NCBI GenBank assembly: GCA_016710765.1
Contig: JADJUJ010000003.1
Location: 434,001 to 498,000, forward strand
Reading direction: 5' to 3'
Length of the DNA stretch: 64,000 nucleotides
DNA from: Lewinellaceae bacterium
GTDB taxonomy: Bacteria > Bacteroidota > Bacteroidia > Chitinophagales > Saprospiraceae
The notes beneath the pieces were generated by a model. It was not told where the DNA came from. It did no database searches and worked only from the letters and a program-made list of their open reading frames with translations. Below are positions 9,730-18,609 of this stretch, in pieces (the stretch's first letter is position 1; every line of letters starts with the position of its first letter). Made by a program: the position numbers and the translations under genes.

Positions 9730-10392
9730 ATGAAACAGATAACAAGATTTTTGACGTCGGTAATCGTGGCTTTACTATTTGCTTCCTCGATAATTATACT
9801 CGAAATAAAGTGGTTTGCGAATGCTCACTTGTCCTCAGCCCTCCTGGCTGCGTTATAAATACGCGCCGATGCGCTGCATCGTCTGTGTTTTATGCCTTGC
9901 CATTAGAACTGATGACTGCGCGATTATTTTCGCAAACCACTTTACTTCGAGTATAGTTGTGATGAAAAAGGGAAGGAAATGAAGGGCAGTTCCCCTACAC
10001 CGGCATTTGATTTGGCGACTGCCAAGGCTGAAATTGAAGCCGCCAACAAAGAATTTATGGCATTATACGCTGCGGGAGATACCTTAGGTGTTGCTAATTG
10101 CTATACTGTTGACGGTAAAGTGATGAATGCCGGAGCGCCTTCAGTATCTGGGAAAGAGAATATTGCCTCAGTCTTTGCAGGTTTAATCAAATCAGGCATT
10201 ACAAAAGCTGACCTAAGCCTAGAAAATGTGTATGGCTCAGAAGATCTATTGGTTGAAGAAGGCGTTGCAATTTTGTATGCTGGAGATAAAGCCGTTGCAG
10301 AAGAAAAATATATTGTTGTTTGGAAAAAGAAGATGGGAAATGGAAATTGTTCAGGGACATCTTCAATTCAAATTTACCAGCCGAATAGTTAA
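9730..10392 (+). pseudogene. SnoaL/DUF4440-like lipoprotein gene split by a MITE in the signal peptide
   Basis: The ATG at 9730 encodes MKQITRFLTSVIVALLFASS and then runs into the MITE at 9797-9953, where it stops. After the element the frame resumes as SCDEKGKEMKGSSPTPAFD and continues to 10392. Removing the 157-bp element plus one TA gives a seamless lipoprotein with an I-I-S-C lipobox. The mature part (AEIEAANKEFMALYAAGDTL, then YIVVWKKKMGNG) is a SnoaL-type domain. An internal ATG at 9979 could still give a cytoplasmic product, but export should be lost. Confidence 0.8.
9797..9953. mobile_element. MITE-like element, copy 2 (157 bp), inside a gene
   Basis: Terminal inverted repeats of 25 bp (9797-9821 and 9929-9953), TACTCGAA at the outer ends, flanked by TA duplications at 9795-9796 and 9954-9955. 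It is nearly identical to copy 3 at 17387-17543 in opposite orientation, with only about four mismatches by eye. A TA target duplication is typical of IS630/Tc1-mariner elements, so a transposase of that family elsewhere in the genome probably moved it. Confidence 0.9.
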
Positions 10393-10453
10393 GATGGGCT
10401 TTAGCCATTGGGTCTTTGGCTTCGATCTCGATTTAAAATACTGCACCAGATTA

Positions 10454-10614
10454 AGTACATTGTAAACTAAGTTGTTTGATGTTTTGGCTGAATCTTTTGA
10501 CACCATGCATCGGCTATTTTTAGGAGAATAGCGCTGCTATTCCCACAAAAATAGCCTTGCCTGCAGCCAAAATCTTCTAGCCAAAACATCAAACAACTTA
10601 ATTTACAATGTACT
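10454..10614. mobile_element. Second MITE-like family (161 bp)
   Basis: Arms of about 36 bp at 10454-10489 and 10579-10614 (AGTACATTGTAAA, one mismatch, then TAAGTTGTTTGATG) form a near-perfect inverted repeat around a non-coding middle that contains its own short palindrome (GCTATTTTTAGGAGAATAGC). The sequence is unrelated to the TACTCGAA family. The right end overlaps the TAG stop codon of the minus-strand gene, so the insertion defined or trimmed that gene's C-terminus. Confidence 0.75.
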
Positions 10615-11526
10615 AATCAGCTTCGGCGGCCTTCTTCACTGCTTTAACCCAAGAGTCCAAATCCGACTTCCGTTTTTCAAAGTCCTTGGGATACGGTCCA
10701 CTTGCAAAGAAAAACTCGGTGGTATTGTCCTCGGGGTTCTCCATCATAAGCAGCTTTTCTGAATAATGTAGACCATTTCGGTTGTAATCTATTTGCAGGT
10801 AATAATTGCCGTACACCACCCCGACATACACTGTGGCTTTCTCTCCATCGGTGTCAAGATTTAGACGAGCCTCGGATTCTGGATTCCACTCAGCGGAAAA
10901 GAACGCTTGCTTGCCGAATTTCTGTCCAAGTTGTTTGAAGTAGTCTGTCTTGCTGGCTGCCCTCCAGATGTCCTTTGTCGAAGCATTCAGAACAGATTTT
11001 GAATAGAAGAACGGCTGTGGGCCCATGTCCGCTACTTCCTTCTCGGAGAGGAAACGTACATCGCTCATCCAGGCCGAGCCATTCCCTCCATTCGCGAAGC
11101 GATAACCAACCACCGTGTCATCTTGAACCACAATGGCTTGAATAACGATGATCAGTTCCTCCATGCCTTTATGGTCGGAATTGATCCGAGCCACCCGGGG
11201 AAGATTCATTTTCAAGGCTCTTGCATCTGGATATTTCACGGTATCTACATCAATGAGCGACATGTTATCATGGAGTTCCTGTTGCGTTGGGAGTCGATCC
11301 GCAATCGCTGGAACCTCATCCAGTTTCTGAATATCTACAGGAACAAAACCAAAATTATCTGGACAGTACCAGCCACCGTACCGGTGCGGTTCACTCTTTT
11401 TGAAGCGACGGTTCCTGATTCTTTGCCTGGTGTTACTACTTGTTCCCCGGCTGTCTTCTGACCGCTGCATGAACCAAAAATCAGCAGCATGGCAATAAGT
11501 GTGGAAATTGAAAATCTATTCGTCAT
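10613..11526 (-). CDS. Exported lipoprotein of unknown function (frameshifted)
   Basis: The true start is the ATG at 11526, which gives a lipoprotein signal peptide ending LLIFGSCSGQ. The frame breaks at the five-base T-run 11397-11401 (A-run on the coding strand). One more base joins GTVASK to KSEPHRYGGWYCPDNFGFVP and the remaining 260 residues. The mature part is beta-rich, with WYCPDNFGFVPVDIQKLDEV and a C-terminal KKAAEAD. No family is recognised. The stop codon TAG lies at the edge of a MITE. Confidence 0.7.
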
Positions 11527-11670
11527 AGTTTGAATTTTCCACAAAGCTAAGCATGCGTCTTGAACGAGCGTGTTAATCCCTGTAAAAGGGATGTAAATAA
11601 TTGTAAAAGCACCCCTTGCAACCAGTGTTTGCTGAATACATACCAAGCGATATCCGCAAGCGCGCGCCAA

Positions 11671-14600
11671 TTATTGCTTTATTATCGGTACGGTTTTGAA
11701 AAAACGCTCACCCATGATTTTTATAAAATAAGTGCCTGGAGGCAATTGCCCAAGGTCTAAAATTCGGGTCGAGCCGTCGTTCAAATAAGTATTGTCTGTG
11801 GCGACCGTTCTGCCCAAATTGTCGAGGACTTGAACAGCGGTCGTTGAACGTCCGGCACATGTTATGGCTACCAACCCGCTGGTCGGGTTGGGCTCGATAG
11901 AAAGGTTGAACTGTTCGTTGGGGTCGGTCGTAGCAACGACGATCGTTACCATAATGGTGTCTGAAGCGGTGCAGCCCGCCGGGTTGGTGACGGTAACGGC
12001 ATAAACTCCCATTGAATTGACCACGATTGTGGCGGTCGTTTCGCCGCTTGACCATTGATAGATCAAGCCAGGAGCAACGGTATTCAGGGTAATTTCCTGC
12101 CCTTGTTGTAAAACTACGTCTTCGCCGAGGTTTACCGTTGGCAGGGCGCTCACCGTCACTTGAACAGAATCTGGCGCAGAGGTACAACCCAAACTTGTTC
12201 CCATCACGGAAAAAGTTGTTGTTTCTGTTGGGCTGATACTGATGGAACTGCCCGTTTCGCCATTGCTCCATTGGTACGTTTCTGCGCCACTTGCTGTCAA
12301 CGTCGCGGTTTCTCCTGCACAAATCTCAGCATTTTGCACCAAAACAACCGGAGTTGGATTAACCGTCACCAGTGCAGAAACGGGCACAGCGGAAATGCCC
12401 GCCGTTTTCCCGACGACGGTATAGGTGGTGGTTGTATTCGGACTGACGGTGATGTTGTTTCCTATTGCTCCATTGCTCCATTGATAATACGCCGCCCCGC
12501 TCGCGATCAAAGTCGCGGATTCTCCAGGGCAAATACTTTGACTCGTCACGGTTACCGTTGGCGCAGGGGCTTCCGCCGGACAACCGTCCGGAAAATAAAG
12601 GTCAATGATGTCTTGCATGGCTTGTTTGCCCAGCGCGCCGAGTGTCGAATCGTACTGTGTCTTCCAGATATTGTACCAACCCGACCCATAATCCGGGTTG
12701 CCACCGGGTGGGATACTGCCGCCAAAAAAAGCATTGGCATGCGCCAAAAACTCCGCGTTGTCGGCTGGAAGAATGGCTTTGTAATGCGTCAATCGATCGC
12801 AAATTAGTTTTGAGGGTTGCAGGTTATCTGCCGCTATGGCGGTTTCGAGTGCTGCTGCACTTTTGGGCTGTACACCCCAGAAATGGATGAGCGGACGCAA
12901 ATCTGCCCCTGCCGTCCTTGAAAAACGCAAAATCCGGCTGTCCACATCGGTCAGCGTGTCGCCCGGCGTTTGGGCGTTGAAATCTAAATTCTCTTTTCTG
13001 TAAAACGAATCAATCATTTCCCAGCCGAAAAGTGCAGCCATTTCGACGTATTTGGCGTAGCCGCGTTGTTGGTAGCGCACCTCGTCTTTGGTCGTGTTAG
13101 AAATGTCCATCGGGTTGCCGGCGCGGAAATTGGGCGTGACCATCCAGTTCATCGCCGCCTGGTCGCGGGTGATTTGCGGGTTATTGCCAAATGACCTGCC
13201 GAGTGCGGTGTCTATGTTAATCCCGTAAAGCCGGTTGAAAATCGCCGCCGCCAGCAAATTGACCGCTGCTTCGGTCTCGCCGGGAAACTTGCTGAACAAC
13301 TGTGCGTGACCCATTTCGTGAAACTCGGTCTCCCAGAAGGTATCGCCAGGCCTTAAAAACCAGTGATTCTTGTTTCCGTTTTCAGGCGCCAATGGATTAT
13401 ATGTATTGTTGATCTGTGGATTGCCGATGCCATAAACGCCATACATGATATTGACGTCAACCTGCAAGTACAGGATCGTATTGTTCCTGATCAGCGGATA
13501 GCCCAGGAGGGTGGAGACAACATCCATGCGGTTGTCCCAATCTTGCATCAGGGTGACCGGATTATCATAATTGTATATCCAGTTGGTTGGTACCTGCATC
13601 ATGTATTTATCGGATTCAAAATCAGCCCAGGGGGCCGGATGGTGGCGCTGCTCATCCTTCCATTCCTGGAGCGAAGTCTGACTAAATGATTTTGCGGAGA
13701 AGAAAGGCGCAGGGACGACATTGGTCAGTTCCACCGCAACGATACCCAGTGCGGCCTCATAAGGGGTTAGGATGTAAATGCCCCCGCCAAACGGATTGGC
13801 TATCTGGGTAATGGTATCTGTGATAGGAAATGTGTTGGATACCCTGAAAAATCGCTTGACATTGTTTCTTCCGGACATGTCAAAGGAATGCGCACCGACC
13901 AATATCTTGAAACCAGCATTGACCATGGCCTCCGGGACTTTCACGCTCCCGATGCTCCCCGGCGCAAGGTAATACCCTGTTGGCCTCCGTGCAGGCTTAG
14001 AGGACCATGCCGTAGGCCTTCCCCAATCGGTCGGCATTGACGCATTAATGTTTGCAGTGTAAGCCTGAGCGGAGTCAACAGGTAACGGACAGGTTCCGGG
14101 AAAGAAATTGGAGGTCAGGTACTTCCTGCCATTTAAGAAACTGTTGTATTGGGCTATTTTATCCTTACTAAACAAGACTTCAAACAATTCCTGCTGTACC
14201 AGAAATATCGCCCGGTCGTATTCAAAACCATCCAGGGCTCCCGGGGTGTTTGGGAAACCACCTGTTGTAGCCGCACTCAGAAACATAGGGCCTGTATTGC
14301 TCTCATAACAATCTATCAGGTCAAAGGCTGCTGAAATTACCGGAAACGTGTCGGCGAGATAAAAATGGTTTTGATGGATACTATCGGCCAAAGCATTTAT
14401 TTGCGTTGGAGAAAGCGGGGTGACGTTGTTGCAATGATCCATCAACTGCTGATAATAGTGGAGAATCTTTGTACTAATGGTTCCGGGAGGGTAGTTAAAA
14501 AAGGTAGTTTCGTTAAAAGTAAACATACCACCTGATGCCACTAAATTACCATCGAGATAAACATTGTAAGCACCATTTCCATACCCGCAACAATTGCCAT

Positions 14601-14856
14601 CTCCATAAGAATCATAGATGGTAAAGTGAAGGAGCTCGCCGGTGGGATAGCAAAGTGTATCATTGTTGGTCGTGCCACTCGCGATAATATTATCTGCTGC
14701 ATCTTTTATGTCCCAACTGGTTTCATTCGGGTAATTATCAGGGATAATATGGACAATTATTTGTGCGTAGCCTGGTGAACACTGGGCCTGTAATTTTTGT
14801 GTTACACCAAATGTCACCAAGGAATAAAAAAGGAGAATTTTAGCAAATATTTTCAT
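11671..14856 (-). CDS. T9SS-secreted M60-like metalloprotease with Ig-like repeats
   Basis: A 1061-residue secreted protein with a signal peptide (MKIFAKILLFYSLVTFGVT). A zinc-protease motif FHEMGH near residue 509, with a downstream GETEAAVNLL that supplies a third ligand candidate, and an upstream PTGYYLAPGS resemble the peptidase M60/enhancin family, which acts on mucin-type glycoproteins. About 745-960 holds three Ig-like/PKD-type repeats of the kind (Y)QWSNG...(T/S)xTTTY. The C-terminus (SIEPNPTSGLVAIT to FKTVPIIKQ) is a type A T9SS sorting domain. It is transcribed in tandem with a second putative protease. The family call is good; the substrate is inference. Confidence 0.8.
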   Translation of the reverse strand: MKIFAKILLFYSLVTFGVTQKLQAQCSPGYAQIIVHIIPDNYPNETSWDIKDAADNIIASGTTNNDTLCYPTGELLHFTIYDSYGDGNCCGYGNGAYNVYLDGNLVASGGMFTFNETTFFNYPPGTISTKILHYYQQLMDHCNNVTPLSPTQINALADSIHQNHFYLADTFPVISAAFDLIDCYESNTGPMFLSAATTGGFPNTPGALDGFEYDRAIFLVQQELFEVLFSKDKIAQYNSFLNGRKYLTSNFFPGTCPLPVDSAQAYTANINASMPTDWGRPTAWSSKPARRPTGYYLAPGSIGSVKVPEAMVNAGFKILVGAHSFDMSGRNNVKRFFRVSNTFPITDTITQIANPFGGGIYILTPYEAALGIVAVELTNVVPAPFFSAKSFSQTSLQEWKDEQRHHPAPWADFESDKYMMQVPTNWIYNYDNPVTLMQDWDNRMDVVSTLLGYPLIRNNTILYLQVDVNIMYGVYGIGNPQINNTYNPLAPENGNKNHWFLRPGDTFWETEFHEMGHAQLFSKFPGETEAAVNLLAAAIFNRLYGINIDTALGRSFGNNPQITRDQAAMNWMVTPNFRAGNPMDISNTTKDEVRYQQRGYAKYVEMAALFGWEMIDSFYRKENLDFNAQTPGDTLTDVDSRILRFSRTAGADLRPLIHFWGVQPKSAAALETAIAADNLQPSKLICDRLTHYKAILPADNAEFLAHANAFFGGSIPPGGNPDYGSGWYNIWKTQYDSTLGALGKQAMQDIIDLYFPDGCPAEAPAPTVTVTSQSICPGESATLIASGAAYYQWSNGAIGNNITVSPNTTTTYTVVGKTAGISAVPVSALVTVNPTPVVLVQNAEICAGETATLTASGAETYQWSNGETGSSISISPTETTTFSVMGTSLGCTSAPDSVQVTVSALPTVNLGEDVVLQQGQEITLNTVAPGLIYQWSSGETTATIVVNSMGVYAVTVTNPAGCTASDTIMVTIVVATTDPNEQFNLSIEPNPTSGLVAITCAGRSTTAVQVLDNLGRTVATDNTYLNDGSTRILDLGQLPPGTYFIKIMGERFFKTVPIIKQ

Positions 14857-15021
14857 GTTTCGTTTATTTAATCTGTACTAATTGTCGCGTGTGGAGTTGA
14901 AATTGGTTAAACGCTTGGTATGGCTGCTGTATGGATTTTTGCAGCACAATGGACGGCTAGAGCATGTTGATAATCCTTCGGAGCAAAGCCAAAAGCCAAT
15001 GGCTACAGCCCAGATAGGCCT
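14857..15021. other. Intergenic gap between two protease genes
   Basis: 165 bases with no gene and no clear terminator or promoter that I can see. Confidence 0.5.
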
Positions 15022-17316
15022 TTACTTCCGTATAATTTTCTCGACCGAGAAAACACCACTAATTGGATCTTCAATTTTCATAAAATATACCCCGAGCGGC
15101 AAATAACTTAAATCAATGGAAACTGAATTCACCATATTTCTATACGATTTTTGAATAGAAGAATTTACGTTATAAATGGTCACATCAAAAGTGGAATTTG
15201 CTTTAAGGACATACAATAAATCCTCTGTTGGATTAGGGTAAATGATCAAAGCAGATTGCGATTGATTAAGGGTAGAAACAGGGTTGCCCACCGTTACGGT
15301 AAAGGCATTGGTTGCTACGCCGCCATTTTCATCTACTGCCGTCAGGCAAATGTCGTAGTTACCGGCTGTGCCGCCCGAAAATTCGAGTCCCCCACCATTA
15401 ACATTAACAGCCAATAGCGTTGGTTCACTACTGGTTGCATACAAGGATAACGGATCTCCCGCGGCATCCGTAAACACCATAGAGACGTCGATGATTTGCG
15501 AATTAAAGTTTTCTGTAAGTGCTACATCAGCAAGCGGATTTGTCAGAGAAGGGGAGGGCCGGTCCGGATTGCGCTTGGGCCGCCAGTAATAGTTGTTTTG
15601 ATAGTAGAAACCGGGTATGTACAGTCCACAAGCTTCATCCAACACAACCAATTCGAAGGAGGCTCCCGGAGTGGGGCTGTCTGCACCCAATAAAAAGGCC
15701 TCGTTGTCTGGATCAAGCGTAAGCAACCACATTTCATTGGTGTTGGCTTTCCAGTAAAACTCCCCATTGTCTTTTATAATGGTTCCTTCATCTACGGTTG
15801 TTCCTTCGCATTCGCTGGCGTAAGTATCCAACGTAATTTCAAACGGCGCAATTTCACGCAGCAAATCAAATCGCTTGCGGTAAAGTTCGCCCTGAAAAAC
15901 CAGCCCAATTGTGCCGGGTATCAATTCTCCGTCTGGTGTGCGGTAAAGTTCCAATTTGAAATTTTGACCGGGGTAGGGGCAATCGGAGCCAGTTTCAAGA
16001 ATCCCTGCCGCAAGATTGGGGGTAACCTGCCATTGCACATTAGCACTGTTTCGCCAAAAATACATGCCATTATCCAATATAATCTCGCCTTCGTGCCATG
16101 GGTTGCCTATGTTGTCGAGCGAATACGCTCCCAGTAATTCATTCATTGTCAGGGTGGTGGACAAGTCCACTTGGTCTGCCTCGATTCGGGTTATCAATTT
16201 ATTGGACAAAGGTACACAGGCAGTTTGCAGCCGTTTGTGCAGCGATTCTGCATAAAAGTCCGCTTCAAATTGTCCATTGAAATCATTTGGCCAAAACGCT
16301 AAATTAAACCAGTCGTGGCCATTTACTTCCAGGCTGAATTCGGGATAAATACGGAACAAATGGTGGTAAAATTCATGCTGCAACCACTGTGGCAGGTAAA
16401 TTCTTCGCTCTATATCGTTGTAAAGGCCACTGCCCAAATGCGCCGGTTTCCGTACCAGCCACTTATCATCAATGATAAAGACGGGGCCGCCTTTGGAGTC
16501 CGACCCCATACCGCCTGTTATAAAGGCTTTGTCCTCAAAATCGGGAAACGCTGGCACATGAGAAGGGTAAATCATCCAAAACCAATCGGTTTCGTTTTTT
16601 ACGGTATCATTCAGCGCATCCCAAATCGGACCGATACTACCCGTAGCAAAATAAGGTGGCGAACTGGTAACGCTCACATCCATACACAAATCCGGCAACT
16701 CAATATACTCCACATTGACCACCAGCTCTCCATGCGAAATTGCCGTGATATACTTCAAGAACAGGTCTAATGATTGTTTCACCAGACAGTAATCGTTCTC
16801 GCGTAAACGGTTGTCCAACTCATTGGTAATGAATGAACCTGTGCTATTTTGCAATTCTGCATTCGTGCTGGGTTGGATGCCTTCAGAGCAACCAACCAAT
16901 ACTACTTTCATGTTGGCGGTTTTCACTACGGGGTTGCTTGCCGGATTGAGTTGATAATTTACAATATCCTCCAACATACGCACGCCATAATACGCATGCG
17001 GTGTTCCCAAATTCGCGCCGTTCGGGTCGTTAAATACATTCCACCAAACATTATTACCCTTCGGATAGGTGGCAAATAGGTCGTTGATAAGGTTTTGAGC
17101 GGTGCCGTAATCGCCTGCCGCAATCGCCTCTTCCGCGCCAATAAAGGTATTGATGGCATCGTTGGTGTGTTCGGTAAATTGGCTACTTCCTCCGTACATC
17201 GAATAAAATTCAGGGAGAGAAGTGCCGTCGCACTGGAATGTTTGGGCAAATGCCACGGCGGGGATAAAAAGGAGCAATAAGACTTTGAGATAAGAATTCG
17301 TGTAATGTTTCGGCAT
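15022..17316 (-). CDS. T9SS-secreted putative metalloprotease with cadherin-like domain
   Basis: The ATG at 17316 (MPKHYTNSYLKVLLLLFIPA) gives a signal peptide, so the longer frame to 17373 is not used. Residues near 311-318 read LQHEFYHHLF, an HExxH-like zinc motif (HEFYH) followed by ..EFSLEVNGHDW. Later parts contain two NGxFYWKAN/NGMYFWRNS-type repeats. A cadherin-like segment follows (LADVALTENFNSQIIDVSMV to ITAVDENGG type) and then a T9SS sorting tail (IIYPNPTEDLLYV, PLGVYFMKI). No exact peptidase family can be named. A MITE sits about 70 bases upstream of the start. Confidence 0.7.
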   Translation of the reverse strand: MPKHYTNSYLKVLLLLFIPAVAFAQTFQCDGTSLPEFYSMYGGSSQFTEHTNDAINTFIGAEEAIAAGDYGTAQNLINDLFATYPKGNNVWWNVFNDPNGANLGTPHAYYGVRMLEDIVNYQLNPASNPVVKTANMKVVLVGCSEGIQPSTNAELQNSTGSFITNELDNRLRENDYCLVKQSLDLFLKYITAISHGELVVNVEYIELPDLCMDVSVTSSPPYFATGSIGPIWDALNDTVKNETDWFWMIYPSHVPAFPDFEDKAFITGGMGSDSKGGPVFIIDDKWLVRKPAHLGSGLYNDIERRIYLPQWLQHEFYHHLFRIYPEFSLEVNGHDWFNLAFWPNDFNGQFEADFYAESLHKRLQTACVPLSNKLITRIEADQVDLSTTLTMNELLGAYSLDNIGNPWHEGEIILDNGMYFWRNSANVQWQVTPNLAAGILETGSDCPYPGQNFKLELYRTPDGELIPGTIGLVFQGELYRKRFDLLREIAPFEITLDTYASECEGTTVDEGTIIKDNGEFYWKANTNEMWLLTLDPDNEAFLLGADSPTPGASFELVVLDEACGLYIPGFYYQNNYYWRPKRNPDRPSPSLTNPLADVALTENFNSQIIDVSMVFTDAAGDPLSLYATSSEPTLLAVNVNGGGLEFSGGTAGNYDICLTAVDENGGVATNAFTVTVGNPVSTLNQSQSALIIYPNPTEDLLYVLKANSTFDVTIYNVNSSIQKSYRNMVNSVSIDLSYLPLGVYFMKIEDPISGVFSVEKIIRK

Positions 17317-17386
17317 TAGATTAATATTTTTGGGAAAGGTAACAGGTGCATTAGGTGTTACGGGAGCAATCATTGAAATTATTCTA

Positions 17387-17543
17387 TACTAGAAGTAAAG
17401 TGGTTTGCGAAAATTATCGCGCAGTCATCAGTTCTAATGGCAAGGCATAAAACACAGCCGATGCAGCGCATCGGCGCGTATTTATAATGCAGCCAGGAGG
17501 GCTGAGGACAAGTGAGCATTCGCAAACCACTTTATTTCGAGTA
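17387..17543. mobile_element. MITE-like element, copy 3 (157 bp)
   Basis: Same family and length as the copy at 9797-9953 but inverted. TA flanks lie at 17385-17386 and 17544-17545. The left end (TACTAGAAGTAAAGTGG) differs by one base from the right-end consensus. It lies in the upstream region of the putative metalloprotease and just left of the attC array. Confidence 0.88.
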
Positions 17544-17591
17544 TAAATTTCTGTGTTTTTTCTTTTTGTGTTGGCTTTTGCGTTTTTTTAA

Positions 17592-17646
17592 ATTATATGG
17601 TTGGAACGGTCCGGCTATGTAGCGTAGCCCCGCAAAGGGGTTATGA
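17592..17646 (-). other. attC-like site a (degenerate, end of cassette array)
   Basis: Read on the minus strand this starts CATAACCCC and ends CCGTTCCAACCATATAAT. It shares ACGGTCYGGCTATGT (plus strand) with attC b. The R'-type box is degraded. It lies just beyond the stop of the last cassette gene (17652), as expected for an attC. Confidence 0.5.
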
Positions 17647-17651
17647 ACATT

Positions 17652-18521
17652 TTAGCCTTTGTTCTGTCCAGTTTTGAGATTAACCTCTTCTAATATTTCA
17701 TTAAAAAAATTATATTTGATGTATCTCTTTCCAAATCCATTTTGTTTGAATATTCTTTGTCCGTTTCGGAGTAATATGTCAATTTCAGTTCCAATATATT
17801 CATCGACATAAAAAAATAATGAATCTATCTGTTCTTTTGTACTCTCCTCAAATTTTTCGAACCCAGCAAAGAATTTCTGTAAGCTCTCTTTTCTTTTATC
17901 ATCTCTGTGTAGTTCCATATTGTATTGATCCCATAAACCAAATCTCAATCTTACTCTTCTTTTTATTGATGTAGAGGTATGTGTAAAATATCCCTTTGTA
18001 CTCGAATCTTCTTGTCCAAGTTGAAATATTCCAGTAGGTAACGATCTTAACATGTCTGAGGTTAGACCTCTAAATTGATTTTCTTTTTCCTAATTCGTTA
18101 GCCAGCCAGATTATTGTTGGATTATTCTTTGTGTATCTATTTATTCTTCTTAATTCTATGGTTTTTGCACCATCTAAATCATATTCCCCAACTAAAGCTG
18201 ATATTTTTTGATTTGCCATTTTCAATTTCTGATATTCTTGATAGTATTCATCAACCTTAGCCTGCGCAACCTTTGGTAAGTTGACATATTCTTTTTGCTT
18301 ACATGATGTTTTTCACCCTTACCACCTGAATTCTTAATTCTTTTAAACCAACCTTCTTGAAATATTTTTTCATATTTTTTGTATTCTTCCAATCTCTCTT
18401 CAAGCAAGATTAAGTCATTTATTGTCAATAAAATCGGTTTGATGTTTTTAGGCACTCTAACATCAAAACAATTTTTGAAGAACGGCTCTAAATCATTAAT
18501 GTTAAAATATTCTTTATTCAT
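17652..18521 (-). CDS. Cassette gene: hypothetical protein, AT-rich, two frameshifts
   Basis: Three open segments join into one gene of about 290 codons. Segment 1 (18521 to about 18285) starts MNKEYFNINDLEPFFKNC. A shift at an A-run in AGCAAAAAGAATATG (about 18291-18295) leads to KEYVNLPKVAQAKVDEYY. A second at GGAAAAAGAAAATC (near 18083) leads to ENQFRGLTSDMLRSLP and the C-terminus at 17652. The product is soluble-looking and charged, with no recognised domain. It starts 5 bases from attC b and ends 6 bases before attC a, the tight packing of an integron cassette. Codon use is far more AT-rich than in neighbouring chromosomal genes. Confidence 0.65.
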
Positions 18522-18525
18522 TTTT

Positions 18526-18601
18526 ATCTAATTGGGCAGTACGGTCTGGCTATGTGCCGTGCCGACGTTTAGGAGCCATGATAGGCAGTGGATAGTTGGG
18601 C
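18526..18601 (-). other. attC-like site b (76 bp)
   Basis: On the minus strand it begins with a perfect R''-type box GCCCAAC (18601-18595) and ends with ATTAGAT (18532-18526), one base from GTTRRRY. It shares CGACGWTTAGGAGCCAT (plus strand) with the d1/d2 sites. It lies between the Fic cassette stop and the next cassette start. Confidence 0.7.
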
Positions 18602-18609
18602 TCAGTTAT

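Noticed and set aside
17387..17543. A small RNA gene from the strong hairpin
   Set aside because: The same sequence with TA flanks occurs as a mobile element at other loci, so the hairpin is explained by the MITE arms.
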